A DNA stretch of 64,000 bases from an uncultured Cohaesibacter sp. (GTDB taxonomy: Bacteria > Pseudomonadota > Alphaproteobacteria > Rhizobiales > Cohaesibacteraceae), in the NCBI RefSeq assembly GCF_963676275.1, contig NZ_OY781091.1, positions 2,210,775 to 2,274,774 on the forward strand. The letters run 5' to 3'. Under the pieces are notes generated by a model, which saw only the letters and a list, made by a program, of their open reading frames with translations, did not search any database and was not told the origin of the DNA. The first letter of the stretch is position 1; each line of letters opens with the position of its first letter. This document shows, piece after piece, positions 9,047-17,460 of this stretch. A program made the position numbers and the translations under genes.

Positions 9047-9475
9047 TCAGCTGAACATCACGCTTGGATACTCGATTTTCGGGCAGCGATCCATAACGAC
9101 CTTCAGTCCTGCCTCTTCGGCTCTTTGTGCCGCTTCATCAGTATAGACATTGAGCTGCATCCAGACGACTTTTGCGCCGATGGCAATCGCCTCATCGGTC
9201 ACGCCCGCCGCTGCTTCGGAATTGCGGAATATGTCGACCATATCGACGGGGCCTGCAATATCGGCAAGGCGCGCAACGACGGTTTGGCCGAGAATCTTCT
9301 GCCCTTCCTTGCCGGGATTGACGGGTATTACCTCATAGCCCGTATCCAGCAGAAAGCTCATGACGCGGTGGCTTGCGCGCTCCGGCCTGTCGCTTGCCCC
9401 CACAAGGGCTATCCGCTTGACCGAGGAGAGAATATCCTTGAGATAGTCTGAGCTATAATCCCTGTGATCCATCAA
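9047..9475 (-). CDS. CoA-binding domain protein (YccU-like)
   Basis: This 142-residue, single-domain Rossmann-fold protein belongs to the CoA_binding_2 family (E. coli YccU type). The nucleotide-binding start IALVGASDRPERASHRV is at about residues 22-38. It is followed by GYEVIPVNPGKEGQKILG, the PVDMVDIFRN strand-loop, AKVVWMQLNV and the terminal GLKVVMDRCPKIEYP, all standard for the family. Members bind CoA or a related cofactor; their cellular role remains unclear. The gene starts seven bases after the enoyl-CoA hydratase gene ends, so the two are surely co-transcribed, and this pairing upstream of metY is a recurring rhizobial neighbourhood. Length is typical. Confidence 0.88.
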   Translation of the reverse strand: MMDHRDYSSDYLKDILSSVKRIALVGASDRPERASHRVMSFLLDTGYEVIPVNPGKEGQKILGQTVVARLADIAGPVDMVDIFRNSEAAAGVTDEAIAIGAKVVWMQLNVYTDEAAQRAEEAGLKVVMDRCPKIEYPSVMFS

Positions 9476-9482
9476 TCATTCC

Positions 9483-10298
9483 CTATTTCAGACTTGGCCA
9501 GTCTGCCTTGCGCTTCTCGATGAAGGCATCAATGCCTTCCACCGCATCATCGCCCAGCAGATTGTGTGTCATGACTTTACTTGCAAGATCATAGGCATCC
9601 GCAAGTGACATTTCGTCCTGCCTGTAGATCATGGATTTGCCGAACTGTAAGGCTTCAGCCGATTTGCCTGCGATTTCCGTTGCATATTTATCGACCACAA
9701 TGCGCAGATATTCCTTCGGTACCACGCGGTTGACAATGCCATAGGCCTTGGCTGTATGGGCGTCGACCATCTCTCCGGTAACGAGCATTTCCATGGCCTG
9801 CTTGCGCGGTACGGAACGGGTGATCGCCACGCCCGGTCCATTGCAGAAGAGACCGATATTGACGCCGGGCGTGCCAAAATCCGCTTCATTGACGGCAATG
9901 GCCAGATCGCAGGTTGCGACCAGTTGGCAGCCTGCGGCGGTCGCGGTGCCCTGAATCTCGGCTATGACAATCTTGCGAATAGACTGGATCTTCTGCATCA
10001 ATGCCGAGCAGGAGCTGAAAATATGCGAAAAGAAGGCCTCGCCCTTATCGGCATCGCTGCGATGTGTCTTGAATTCCTTAAGGTCATGACCGGCGGAAAA
10101 AACCGACCCGTTGGCCGCCAGAACAATAACGCGCGTCTGCTCATCGGCGTCTGCCTGATCAAAGGCACTGGCAAGCGCTTCGATCATCGCACTCGAAAGA
10201 GCGTTGCGGTTTTTGGGACGATTCATGATCAGGCGGCGCACAGGGCCGACCTGTTCGATCAATATCGCTGCTTCCGGATCCGTTCCTGCAGATGTCAT
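9483..10298 (-). CDS. enoyl-CoA hydratase/isomerase family protein
   Basis: This 271-residue crotonase-fold protein probably hydrates or rearranges an acyl-CoA thioester. Visible family features are MNRPKNRNALSSAMIEAL near residue 25, the oxyanion-hole segment VFSAGHDLKEF (about 67-77), and the second oxyanion segment, IQGTATAAGCQLVATCDLAIA (about 118-138). The loop GTPGVNIGLFCNGPGVAITR and the C-terminal EGIDAFIEKRKADW are also typical. The pattern resembles the ECHDC3-like subgroup. In the second active-site loop, the residue that is the catalytic Glu of true hydratases (FxLPEx pattern) appears replaced (VNIGLFCNG), so classical hydratase activity is uncertain. First gene of the operon with the CoA-binding and MBL genes; divergent from the small gene at 10580. 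Confidence 0.85.
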   Translation of the reverse strand: MTSAGTDPEAAILIEQVGPVRRLIMNRPKNRNALSSAMIEALASAFDQADADEQTRVIVLAANGSVFSAGHDLKEFKTHRSDADKGEAFFSHIFSSCSALMQKIQSIRKIVIAEIQGTATAAGCQLVATCDLAIAVNEADFGTPGVNIGLFCNGPGVAITRSVPRKQAMEMLVTGEMVDAHTAKAYGIVNRVVPKEYLRIVVDKYATEIAGKSAEALQFGKSMIYRQDEMSLADAYDLASKVMTHNLLGDDAVEGIDAFIEKRKADWPSLK

Positions 10299-10579
10299 GA
10301 TATCCTCCCGAGTCTCATCGCTACCAGATTATGATACAGACCTTGCCCGCTAAACGAAGAGTGAGTCAAGTTTACTATAAATATTCTTAAAAAGGTCTCG
10401 ATTGTAAAAATTGCCGCATGTGGCCAACGGGTTTAAGGGTCTGCAACGGGCAAAATATCCTCTATTTTGAAGCTGTTGAGTGGCTTGGTATGCCAGTTCA
10501 GAACTATTTGAGAATTTACAGCTTTTCCCGGATTTCTGATAATGGAGCCATAACGCAATGGTCAGTGAGGAGATCGGTT

Positions 10580-10873
10580 ATGGAAAGCAAATATGCCTGT
10601 GAAGCCCTCAAGAATCATGACGTGTTGAAGATCAACTATCATGGCTATGATCGGGACGTTGAAGTCCATGCGGTTGGCAATACCTTGCGGGGCAATGAGC
10701 TGATGTATGTCTACCAGACTTCTGGTGGATCACGCTCTGGCGAACTGGGCTGGAAGAAGATGGTCATAGAGGACGCGAAATTCCTCGGAACCGTCAACGG
10801 CGCCGCCAGAACGCCACGTCCGGACTATAATTTCGATGATTCCGGCCTACATGACTATTCCTGCGCTTTGTGA
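10580..10873 (+). CDS. small WYL-like conserved protein of unknown function
   Basis: This 97-residue protein begins MESKYACEALKNHDVLKINYHG. The following segment, YDRDVEVHAVGNTLRGNELMYVYQ, has the strand pattern and VHAVG motif of small WYL-domain-like proteins: an Arg-x-Val-Glu-Val-His-Ala-Val-Gly strand, then a Tyr-Gln strand, then a GWKKM segment. WYL domains are ligand-binding beta-barrels often joined to regulators, but here there is no DNA-binding part. I chose ATG 10580 because GAGGAG precedes it and the upstream part of the frame looks non-coding; an in-frame ATG at 10418 would add 54 unlikely residues. A GC-rich hairpin follows the stop codon. The gene stands alone between the enoyl-CoA hydratase operon and rplM. 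The function is unknown. Confidence 0.7.
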   Translation: MESKYACEALKNHDVLKINYHGYDRDVEVHAVGNTLRGNELMYVYQTSGGSRSGELGWKKMVIEDAKFLGTVNGAARTPRPDYNFDDSGLHDYSCAL

Positions 10874-10912
10874 AGACAATAAGCTGAGCAGGAATGTATA
10901 AATCAAGCGCCC

Positions 10913-10947
10913 GCCGCCCCGATATCATGTCGGGGCGGCCTGTTTGG
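10913..10947 (+). terminator. GC-rich hairpin, probable terminator of the WYL-like gene
   Basis: GCCGCCCCGA (10913-10922) pairs perfectly with TCGGGGCGGC (10930-10939) around a 7-base loop. The following CTGTTTGGATTT is only moderately T-rich, so termination may be incomplete. Confidence 0.55.
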
Positions 10948-11009
10948 ATTTGCATCGCACAACAACATTCATCTACGGCGAGGCGGGTAGGGGTGTGAAA
11001 TGCCTCATT

Positions 11010-11035
11010 TTTTGTGGTAATTAATTACCGCAAAA
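11010..11035. promoter_or_regulatory. 26-base near-perfect palindrome upstream of rplM
   Basis: The arms TTTTGTGGTAATT and AATTACCGCAAAA are exact reverse complements except for one T/C position. The centre is AT-rich (TAATTAATTA) and there is no loop, which favours a protein-binding operator over an RNA terminator, although the flanking T and A runs would also allow bidirectional termination. Confidence 0.5.
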
Positions 11036-11076
11036 ATAAAGCGTTGTTTTATATAGAGAATTTTGAACGAAATCGC

Positions 11077-11104
11077 TTGACAAAAATATTGGATTATATA
11101 AAAG
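11077..11104 (+). promoter_or_regulatory. candidate promoter for rplM-rpsI
   Basis: TTGACA at 11077-11082 is a perfect -35 box. The best -10 candidates are TATAAA at 11097 (14-base spacing) or TAAAAG at 11099 (16-base spacing), neither ideal. The AT-rich upstream tract fits a strong ribosomal-protein promoter. Confidence 0.35.
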
Positions 11105-11180
11105 AAGCGCCAGACATTGCGGCGGCCAGAAACGGTCGCCGTTTCACGTTGTCAACATGACACCGAAATACGGAAGTGCA

Positions 11181-11642
11181 ATGAAAACTTTTTCTGCAAA
11201 CCCTTCTAACATCGAAAAGAAATGGATTCTGATCGATGCCGAAGGTCTGGTGCTGGGTCGTCTGGCTTCGCTTATCGCGATGCGCCTGCGTGGCAAGCAC
11301 AAAGCTACCTTCACACCGCACATGGACTGCGGCGACAATGTTATCGTTATCAATGCTGACAAGGTCAAGCTGACCGGTCGTAAATACGAGAACAAAAAAT
11401 ACTACTGGCACACCGGTCATCCGGGCGGCATCAAGGAACGTACCGCTCGTCAGATCATCGAGGGCAAGTTCCCTGAGCGTGTGATCCAGAAAGCTGTACA
11501 GCGCATGCTGCCAGGCGGCCCGCTGTCCCGCGTTCAGATGTCCAACCTGCGCGTTTATGGTGGCGCTGAGCATCCTCATGAAGCCCAGTCCCCAGAATTG
11601 CTGGACGTCAAATCCTTGAACTCCAAGAATGCGAAGGCCTAA
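11181..11642 (+). CDS. rplM: 50S ribosomal protein L13
   Basis: L13 is an early-assembling protein of the large ribosomal subunit that binds 23S rRNA. The 153 residues show the full family pattern. They start [15 protein letters not shown] and continue with [62 protein letters not shown] and the RMLPGGPL loop, ending at [22 protein letters not shown] chose ATG 11181, preceded by GGAAG, because alphaproteobacterial L13 proteins begin MKTF; an ATG eight codons upstream (11157) is less likely. The stop codon lies two bases before the rpsI start, so the two genes form the standard operon. L13 autoregulates this operon in E. coli; whether the leader here does so is not visible. Confidence 0.97.
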   Translation: MKTFSANPSNIEKKWILIDAEGLVLGRLASLIAMRLRGKHKATFTPHMDCGDNVIVINADKVKLTGRKYENKKYYWHTGHPGGIKERTARQIIEGKFPERVIQKAVQRMLPGGPLSRVQMSNLRVYGGAEHPHEAQSPELLDVKSLNSKNAKA

Positions 11643-11644
11643 GA

Positions 11645-12127
11645 ATGAGCGATACTGTCCAGTCTCTTGAAGACCTCGGCTCCGCAGTTGGCGTAGAAGC
11701 TGAAGATTCCGCTCCGGTACATGTACAGAAGCTCGACGCACATGGTCGTGCCTATGCTACCGGCAAACGTAAAGATGCTGTTGCTCGCGTTTGGGTCAAA
11801 CCAGGCTCTGGCAAGATCATCGTCAACAAGAAAGAAATGAACGCCTATTTCGGTCGTCCGGTTCTGCAGATGGTTGTCAAACAGCCAATCGTTGCCGCCA
11901 ACCGCGATGGTCAGTTTGACATCGTCTGCACCGTTTCCGGTGGTGGATTGTCTGGTCAGGCTGGCGCCATTCGTCATGGCATCTCCAAGGCTCTGACCTA
12001 CTATGAGCCGGAGCTGCGTGGCGTCCTGAAAAAAGGTGGCTTCCTTACTCGCGACTCTCGTGTTGTTGAACGTAAGAAATACGGCCGTGCAAAAGCACGT
12101 CGTTCCTTCCAGTTCTCCAAACGCTAA
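11645..12127 (+). CDS. rpsI: 30S ribosomal protein S9
   Basis: S9 sits in the head of the small ribosomal subunit, its C-terminal tail reaching the P-site tRNA. The 160 residues have a short acidic N-terminal extension (residues 1-30), usual in alphaproteobacteria. The conserved core follows: [87 protein letters not shown]. The basic tail ends [11 protein letters not shown], with the terminal Lys-Arg that contacts tRNA. It is translationally coupled to rplM (two-base gap) and followed 27 bases later by a strong terminator. No oddities. Confidence 0.97.
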   Translation: MSDTVQSLEDLGSAVGVEAEDSAPVHVQKLDAHGRAYATGKRKDAVARVWVKPGSGKIIVNKKEMNAYFGRPVLQMVVKQPIVAANRDGQFDIVCTVSGGGLSGQAGAIRHGISKALTYYEPELRGVLKKGGFLTRDSRVVERKKYGRAKARRSFQFSKR

Positions 12128-12154
12128 TATCGCGTTACACCGATACGAATTCGA

Positions 12155-12180
12155 AAGGCCCGCAAGCGCGGGCCTTTTTT
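12155..12180 (+). terminator. rho-independent terminator of rplM-rpsI
   Basis: AAGGCCCGC and GCGGGCCTT pair around a 4-base loop, directly followed by TTTTT. It ends the ribosomal-protein operon. Confidence 0.9.
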
Positions 12181-12293
12181 GTGTCTGGCTTTTTGGTAAG
12201 CTGGCCTGCTTGGCAAGACAGTTGGGCAGCCTGAGTTGCGGCACTGTCAGGGTTTGCCGTTGCAATCCCATTGATCGGAACAACAAACTGTCG

Positions 12294-12333
12294 GACAAAC
12301 AAAAAGCGCGGAGCCATGAATGCTCCACGCTTT
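12294..12333 (-). terminator. rho-independent terminator of the ThrE-type gene
   Basis: On the minus strand AAAGCGTGGAGC (12333-12322) pairs with GCTCCGCGCTTT (12314-12303) with one mismatch, followed by TTGTTTG. It lies about 30 bases past the stop codon of the exporter gene. Confidence 0.7.
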
Positions 12334-12361
12334 GACTGTTTTCTGATTTGTGAGCGCGCCC

Positions 12362-13663
12362 TTACAAGGTCGGAAAGCTCGGCCTCTTGATGATTTCGTT
12401 TATCAGGGTAATGGCCGCAGCGATACCGCCTATCGTGAAGACAACGCTGAGCATTGCCGCAACAGAGCTGCCCAGCAAGGCGACATCATAATTGTCATGC
12501 TGGCTTGCGAAGGTCATCAGGCCGACAAGGCCATGGGCGGCACCGCTACCCGGGATCATCGGGATGCATCCGGCAATTGCCAGCATGCTGCCACCGGTGG
12601 GCACGAAAACAGGGAGCAGATAAAGCAGGCGCACATAGACGGTAACCGCCGCCGCCGCTACGGTTGAAGACATCGCCAGCCCCCATTCTGCGTCCATTCC
12701 CACCGTGCGAACGCCAAGTGCTACAGCACCGCCGATGGCTGTCCAGCCGACCGTGCGCCAGCTGAAATTGAACAGAATGCCGAAGCCGGAAGCGGCAATC
12801 GCACCGAAAATCATATGATGCAGGATGCCGTGGTCGAGCAATTGGTCATAAGAACCAAACCGCATCAGAATATAGCGGGAAAGCGCTACGCCGACAGTGA
12901 GGAAAATCAGGGCCATGAAGACCGAAATGGCTCTGGCGCTGCCAAGGGTGGGGGAGCCCTCCATGATATCCGTCTGCGCATTCATCGCGGGCACGCCGGG
13001 AACAAGAAGGAGAATCGAGGAAAACATCGCCATCTCGGGCGTCAGGCTGCCGATCAGTTGCGAGATCAGCCCGCCAATGGCTGAAGAAACAAAGGCGACG
13101 ATGGTGACCATGGCAAACACATTCTGTTTGTGCAGAACCATGAAATGGCGAATGGTCTGGCCGATGAAGCCGGCAAACCAGATCGGCAGAAACGCCATGG
13201 CATCAGTGCCGAGCAACTGGCCGAAAGAGGCGCAGGCAAGACCCGTCGCCAGCGCCACCGTGACCCAATGATGCTTGGGCGTCTTTTTCCTCAGTCCAGC
13301 CACTTCAGTGACAATGTCTTCAGCAGACATGGAGCCCTGAGAGGCGCGAACAGCGAGGGCGCGTGCAGCATTGTTAAGCTGAAGATTGACGCCATGCGGT
13401 CCCACTTGCAGCAAGCGGCTAATGGTGTTGCCTGCGTCATCCAAGTCTCTGACCGTCAGGCCGATAGATGCATAACCGATACGGACGGCAATCGTTTCGG
13501 CGCCCAGTCCCTGCACAACCATTTCGATACCATTGCGCACCACTTCCGCCTTGGCACCGGACTCCATGAGAATGCAGCCAACATTGAGGGCTGACATTGA
13601 TATTTTTTCAAGATGCCTGTGTCTGAGGCGCATCTGGTCCTGATTGCTTGCGATGTCGGTCAT
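12362..13663 (-). CDS. threonine/serine exporter family protein (ThrE-like, fused DUF1212 and ThrE_2 domains)
   Basis: This 433-residue inner-membrane protein joins both halves of the ThrE family. The N-terminal DUF1212-type domain (about residues 25-270) contains ALNVGCILMESGAKAEVVRNGIE and the NAARALAVRASQG segment, followed by about five membrane helices. The C-terminal ThrE_2/DUF3815 domain (about 285-430) adds more helices, with FNFSWRTVGWTAIGGAVALGVR and a final GGIAAAITLINEI. ThrE of Corynebacterium exports threonine and serine; the substrate here is not proven. I chose ATG 13663 (MTDIASNQDQ), preceded by AGACCAGGA, over an upstream ATG at 13837 that would add 58 residues unlike the family. 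It is a single-gene unit ending in a clear terminator. Confidence 0.87.
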   Translation of the reverse strand: MTDIASNQDQMRLRHRHLEKISMSALNVGCILMESGAKAEVVRNGIEMVVQGLGAETIAVRIGYASIGLTVRDLDDAGNTISRLLQVGPHGVNLQLNNAARALAVRASQGSMSAEDIVTEVAGLRKKTPKHHWVTVALATGLACASFGQLLGTDAMAFLPIWFAGFIGQTIRHFMVLHKQNVFAMVTIVAFVSSAIGGLISQLIGSLTPEMAMFSSILLLVPGVPAMNAQTDIMEGSPTLGSARAISVFMALIFLTVGVALSRYILMRFGSYDQLLDHGILHHMIFGAIAASGFGILFNFSWRTVGWTAIGGAVALGVRTVGMDAEWGLAMSSTVAAAAVTVYVRLLYLLPVFVPTGGSMLAIAGCIPMIPGSGAAHGLVGLMTFASQHDNYDVALLGSSVAAMLSVVFTIGGIAAAITLINEIIKRPSFPTL

Positions 13664-14253
13664 TTCCTGGTCTCTTTCAAAGCCTGTCCGGCAGTGGGTC
13701 AAGATATCTGTTGGGGCTTGCTGATTCCAAGTTGTGCCCAGATCTTGGAAACGGTTATCGCTTGTTCTCGTCCGCGCTGCCCAAAGAACTTTTGTGAGAA
13801 CTTCTCCGAAAGCTTCTCTGCGCACGCCCTGCCGCAATCGGCAAGAATGAGCGCTTCAAACTTAACATATCGTGCTGCGGAACGAGAATGGATCCTGACT
13901 AACCCAAACCGAGCAATAAATGCACCGGGATTGTTGCATCAGCAGATAAACTAAAAATGCATGGCTGAAAAATCAGGATGCTTCAATCAGTATGGAAGAG
14001 AAAGAAAATTTCGCAAACAAGGCGGGGGAAGCGGGGCGCCCATTTGGACCGTGCCAGTGTCACTTTGCGTTTTTCAACGATAGTAACACTGGCACGACCT
14101 TGCCCAGCGGAACGGGTAATTCCAGCTGGCAAAGCCCGACGTGATGGGTCTAGGTGGGTGTCGGGCTATTTCCTGAACAGACTTGCTGTCCAGAAAATTC
14201 CATTATTGGCTCGCATAGATTTTGCTACGCGGCCTGAAAAAAGACTTATCGGA
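13664..14253. other. gene-free stretch between the exporter and RND efflux genes
   Basis: No frame over these 590 bases looks coding. The stretch holds the promoter region of the ThrE-type gene on its left side and the 3' flank of the RND gene on its right. The one notable structure is the long inverted repeat at 14050-14096, annotated separately. No rho-independent terminator for the RND gene is evident. Confidence 0.5.
14050..14096. repeat. long inverted repeat (15-base arms)
   Basis: CGTGCCAGTGT (14050-14060) and ACACTGGCACG (14086-14096) are perfect inverted copies. Allowing one mismatch the arms extend to about 15 bases, and the loop itself contains TTG and CAA that can pair. There is no T-run on either side, so it is not a typical terminator. 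It could be an operator with two half-sites or a structured 3' end of the RND transcript. Confidence 0.55.
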
Positions 14254-17200
14254 TCAGATGACTTCTCCACGTTTGAACTTGACCCCGTAGAAAATCGCAA
14301 ACAATACGGGAACCACGATCAGCGTCAGAACGGTGGCCGTTGCCAGCCCGAACATGATGGTGACCGCAAGTGAGTCGAAGAAAATGTCGGTGATCAGGGG
14401 GATAAGCCCCAAGACAGTGGTCAGCGCAGCCATGGTAACGGGGCGCAGGCGGGAAATGGCGGCGCGTGTTATGGCATCATGGATGGTGACGTGATCCTCT
14501 TCATTCAGGCGCTTGATTTCCTCAATCAGCACAATGCCATTCTTGAGCAACATGCCTGAGAGGGAGAGAAAACCGATCAATGCCGTGAAGCTGAATGGCA
14601 GATTGAAGATCAGAAGACCGGCCGTAACCCCGATGATCGCCAGAGGCACCGTCAACCAGACCACGATGGTTTGCTTGAAAGAGTTGAACAGCATCACCGT
14701 GATAGCGAACATCACCAGCACACCGAGGGGAACGTTGGCAAATACGGCAGCCGTCGCTTTCGACTGATTGTCATATTCGCCACCCCATGTCAGCTCATAG
14801 CCCTGAGGCAGTTGCAGAGCTTCAACCTTGCCTCTGAGGCGTCCAAACAGCTCCAGACTGGATGTGCCTGAATTCGGCGCAACATCTGCCCAGACCTGAA
14901 TGGTGCGTTTGCGGTCTCTGCGCATGATCAGTGGGTCTTCCCAGGCCAGATCGATGGAATGGACAACCTGATCAATGCTGACATATTGGCCCAGCACGGA
15001 GCTGTAAACCTGAATATCGCTCAACTGATCGACTTTGCTGCGTTCTTCCAGAGGAGGGCGCAGGATGATCGGCATAATATCGGAACCATCGCGAGCCTGT
15101 GCGATGGTCAGGCCATGGACATTGAGCAGGATCGCCTTGTCGATATCGGCTTTGGTGATGCCCAGACGACGTGCTTCTGCTTCGGCAAATTGCGGCCGCA
15201 ACACCTTGGTGCGTTCCTGCCAATCCTGACGAATATTCACGGCATCCGGATCGGTGCGGTAGATATCAATCACCTTGTTGGCCAGCTGGCGTAAAATGGC
15301 GGGATCCGACCCCGTAATGCGCGCCTCGACTTTCGAGCCGGCGGCAGTGCCAAGCTCAAACCGGCTTGTCTTGATGAAGGCGTAAGGGGCGTTTTCCTTG
15401 AGATTTTTGTCGACCCATTGGCGCACGTCTGCCAGATCGTCGAAATCTTTCACTTCGATGATGAATTGCCCGTAATTGGCATAAGTGCGCTCTGCGCTGT
15501 AGGTGAGCATGAAACGCTCTGCGCCAGCTCCGACTGTGGTTGTTACCTGCTTGATCTTGTCATTCTTTTGCAGGATCGACTCAAGACGATCCATATCATC
15601 AATGGTGGCCCGGATGTCCGAGCCCTGCGGCAACCAGTAATCAACCGTCAGCATGGGCAGCTTCGAGGTTGGGAAAAAGGATTGTCCGACAAAACCGAAC
15701 CCGTAAATGGCGGCACCCATGCCTGCGATCATCACGAGACTGGTACCCCAGCGCCAGCGCAGGGAAAAGAGCAGCATGGATTTGTAAATCTGATAGACAA
15801 AGCCCTTGTAGGGATCGATAGCCTCGCCGAACTTGTCCTCTTCTTCGAGCTGGCTTTCCTTGAACATCACGGATGCCAGAAATGGCGTGAGGGTAATGGC
15901 CAATATCCAGGAAAGCGTAAGCGAAATCATCAGCACCCAGAAGAGGGAACCGGCATATTCGCCCGTCTTGTCCGGAGAAAGGCCGATAGGGGCAAAGGCT
16001 ACGACGGAAATGGCCGTGGCTCCGAACAATGGCCAGACCGTCTGGGTGACGATCCTGTGTGCGGCTTTCACCTTGCTCAAGCCCTGCTTCATGCCAACCA
16101 GAATGCCATCGGTAATCACAATCGCATTGTCCACCAGCATCCCCAGCGCAAGGATCATCGAGCCAAGAGAGACCCGGTGCAGGGGCATGCCAATCAACTC
16201 CATAACCATCAGCGTGCCACAGATCGTCAGCAGCAGAATGAAGCTCATCAGGATGCCGGATCTCAGCCCCATGGTGACCAGCAGCACCACAATGACAATA
16301 AGAATGGACTCGCCCAGATTGACAAGGAAGTCATCGATCGAGGCGGTCACCTGTTGCGGCTGATTATAAATTGTGTGCAGCTCGACGCCCACCGGTCGAT
16401 TGCTTTCCAGCTCCTTGAGGCGTTCAGAAACATTATTGCCGACCTTGGTAACATTCACCCCTTCGGCAAAGGAGATGCCAATGGTCATGGCCGGGCTGCC
16501 ATTGAAGCGGTAGACATGGCTTGGCGGGTCGGCGTAATCCACCTTGATATCGGCAACATCGGAAAGATAGACCACATCGTCGCCCGTCTGTCCCAGCAGA
16601 ATATCCTTCATCTGGTCGACATTGCTGTAATCGCCGGTGGAGCTGATGCGGATATATTCACTACCCACCTTAATGCTGCCTGCATTGGTGACAACATTCT
16701 GATTTTGCAGAAGGGACTGAAGGGATGTGATGGACAGATTATGCGCAGCCAGCTTGGAGCGGCTGATCTCCAGAATGATTTCCTTTTGCAAGCTGCCGCC
16801 AATGGCCACCTTGCCAACGCCATCAACAAGCACCAGATCGCGCCTGAGAAAATCGACATAGTCGCTCAGTTCCTGATGGCTGTAGCCATCGCCGGTAACC
16901 GCCAGATAGATGCCATAGACATCACCGAAATCATCATTGATGACCGGCGAATAGGAGCCGGACGGCAGATCAGAGCTCATGTCATTGATCTTGCGCCGCA
17001 TCTCGTCCCAGATCTGCTTCAGCTCGGCGTCGCGATATTTGTCTTTCATCACCACGGTAACCTGACTGAGACCGGCAGAGGAAATCGAGGTGATATGATC
17101 GACATAAGGCAATTGCTGCAAGGCTGTCTCGATGGGCAGCGTGATCTCTTCCTCGACCTCAAGCGAGGAGGCACCGGGATAATAGGTGGCGATGACCGCT

Positions 17201-17331
17201 TCCTTGATGGTGAATTCAGGGTCTTCCAGACGGCCCAAATTCATATAGGCATAGATACCTCCAGCGAGCAGCAGGATGGTCATCATCCAGCTAACGACCT
17301 TATTCTCGATGGCATAGTCTGTGAGTGTCAT
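14254..17331 (-). CDS. RND efflux transporter permease (AcrB/HAE1-type)
   Basis: This 1025-residue proton-driven inner-membrane pump would work with the adaptor encoded upstream and an outer-membrane channel. The N-terminus is MTLTDYAIENKVVSWMM, with the first membrane helix. A porter domain follows, containing GDVYGIYLAVTG. The TM2-6 block carries GMLVDNAIVITDGIL at about residue 400, with the Asp of the proton relay. A second porter domain comes next, then the final helices with GMLLKNGIVLIEEI and LTLIVVPVLFAIFYGVKF. Length matches HAE1 pumps. It lacks a partner TolC-like gene here, so it presumably recruits one elsewhere. The gap to the adaptor gene is 129 bases, same strand. Substrate is unknown; control by the divergent TetR regulator is expected. 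The opposite strand contains a long open frame, which I regard as a shadow. Confidence 0.94.
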   Translation of the reverse strand: MTLTDYAIENKVVSWMMTILLLAGGIYAYMNLGRLEDPEFTIKEAVIATYYPGASSLEVEEEITLPIETALQQLPYVDHITSISSAGLSQVTVVMKDKYRDAELKQIWDEMRRKINDMSSDLPSGSYSPVINDDFGDVYGIYLAVTGDGYSHQELSDYVDFLRRDLVLVDGVGKVAIGGSLQKEIILEISRSKLAAHNLSITSLQSLLQNQNVVTNAGSIKVGSEYIRISSTGDYSNVDQMKDILLGQTGDDVVYLSDVADIKVDYADPPSHVYRFNGSPAMTIGISFAEGVNVTKVGNNVSERLKELESNRPVGVELHTIYNQPQQVTASIDDFLVNLGESILIVIVVLLVTMGLRSGILMSFILLLTICGTLMVMELIGMPLHRVSLGSMILALGMLVDNAIVITDGILVGMKQGLSKVKAAHRIVTQTVWPLFGATAISVVAFAPIGLSPDKTGEYAGSLFWVLMISLTLSWILAITLTPFLASVMFKESQLEEEDKFGEAIDPYKGFVYQIYKSMLLFSLRWRWGTSLVMIAGMGAAIYGFGFVGQSFFPTSKLPMLTVDYWLPQGSDIRATIDDMDRLESILQKNDKIKQVTTTVGAGAERFMLTYSAERTYANYGQFIIEVKDFDDLADVRQWVDKNLKENAPYAFIKTSRFELGTAAGSKVEARITGSDPAILRQLANKVIDIYRTDPDAVNIRQDWQERTKVLRPQFAEAEARRLGITKADIDKAILLNVHGLTIAQARDGSDIMPIILRPPLEERSKVDQLSDIQVYSSVLGQYVSIDQVVHSIDLAWEDPLIMRRDRKRTIQVWADVAPNSGTSSLELFGRLRGKVEALQLPQGYELTWGGEYDNQSKATAAVFANVPLGVLVMFAITVMLFNSFKQTIVVWLTVPLAIIGVTAGLLIFNLPFSFTALIGFLSLSGMLLKNGIVLIEEIKRLNEEDHVTIHDAITRAAISRLRPVTMAALTTVLGLIPLITDIFFDSLAVTIMFGLATATVLTLIVVPVLFAIFYGVKFKRGEVI

Positions 17332-17460
17332 TACTATCGTCCTGCGAACAACCCGCCCCTGAGATTGCGCTCCATATGCGCCTTCCTTGATCCTCCATTA
17401 ACAGCCTCGATTGATGCTGGGGAGGGCTGAGACGCTGGCAAAATGCGGCCTGGAGAGTGT

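Larger units (their letters stand above)
10874..11180. other. intergenic region upstream of rplM
   Basis: These 307 bases carry no gene. They contain a GC-rich terminator hairpin (10913-10939), a 26-base near-perfect palindrome (11010-11035), an AT-rich tract and a TTGACA promoter candidate at 11077, then about 80 bases of leader before rplM. Confidence 0.6.

Noticed and set aside
13786-13801. LexA-like direct repeat GAAC...GAAC
   Set aside because: Alphaproteobacterial LexA sites need GAAC-N7-GAAC (GTTC-N7-GTTC on the other strand); here the spacing is 8 bases, and no SOS gene is adjacent.
15418-17430. A 670-codon open frame on the plus strand opposite the RND permease gene
   Set aside because: Its translation is rich in His, Gln, Asn and Asp with no domain pattern, while the opposite strand encodes a complete, well-conserved RND pump. 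It is an antisense shadow created by codon bias.
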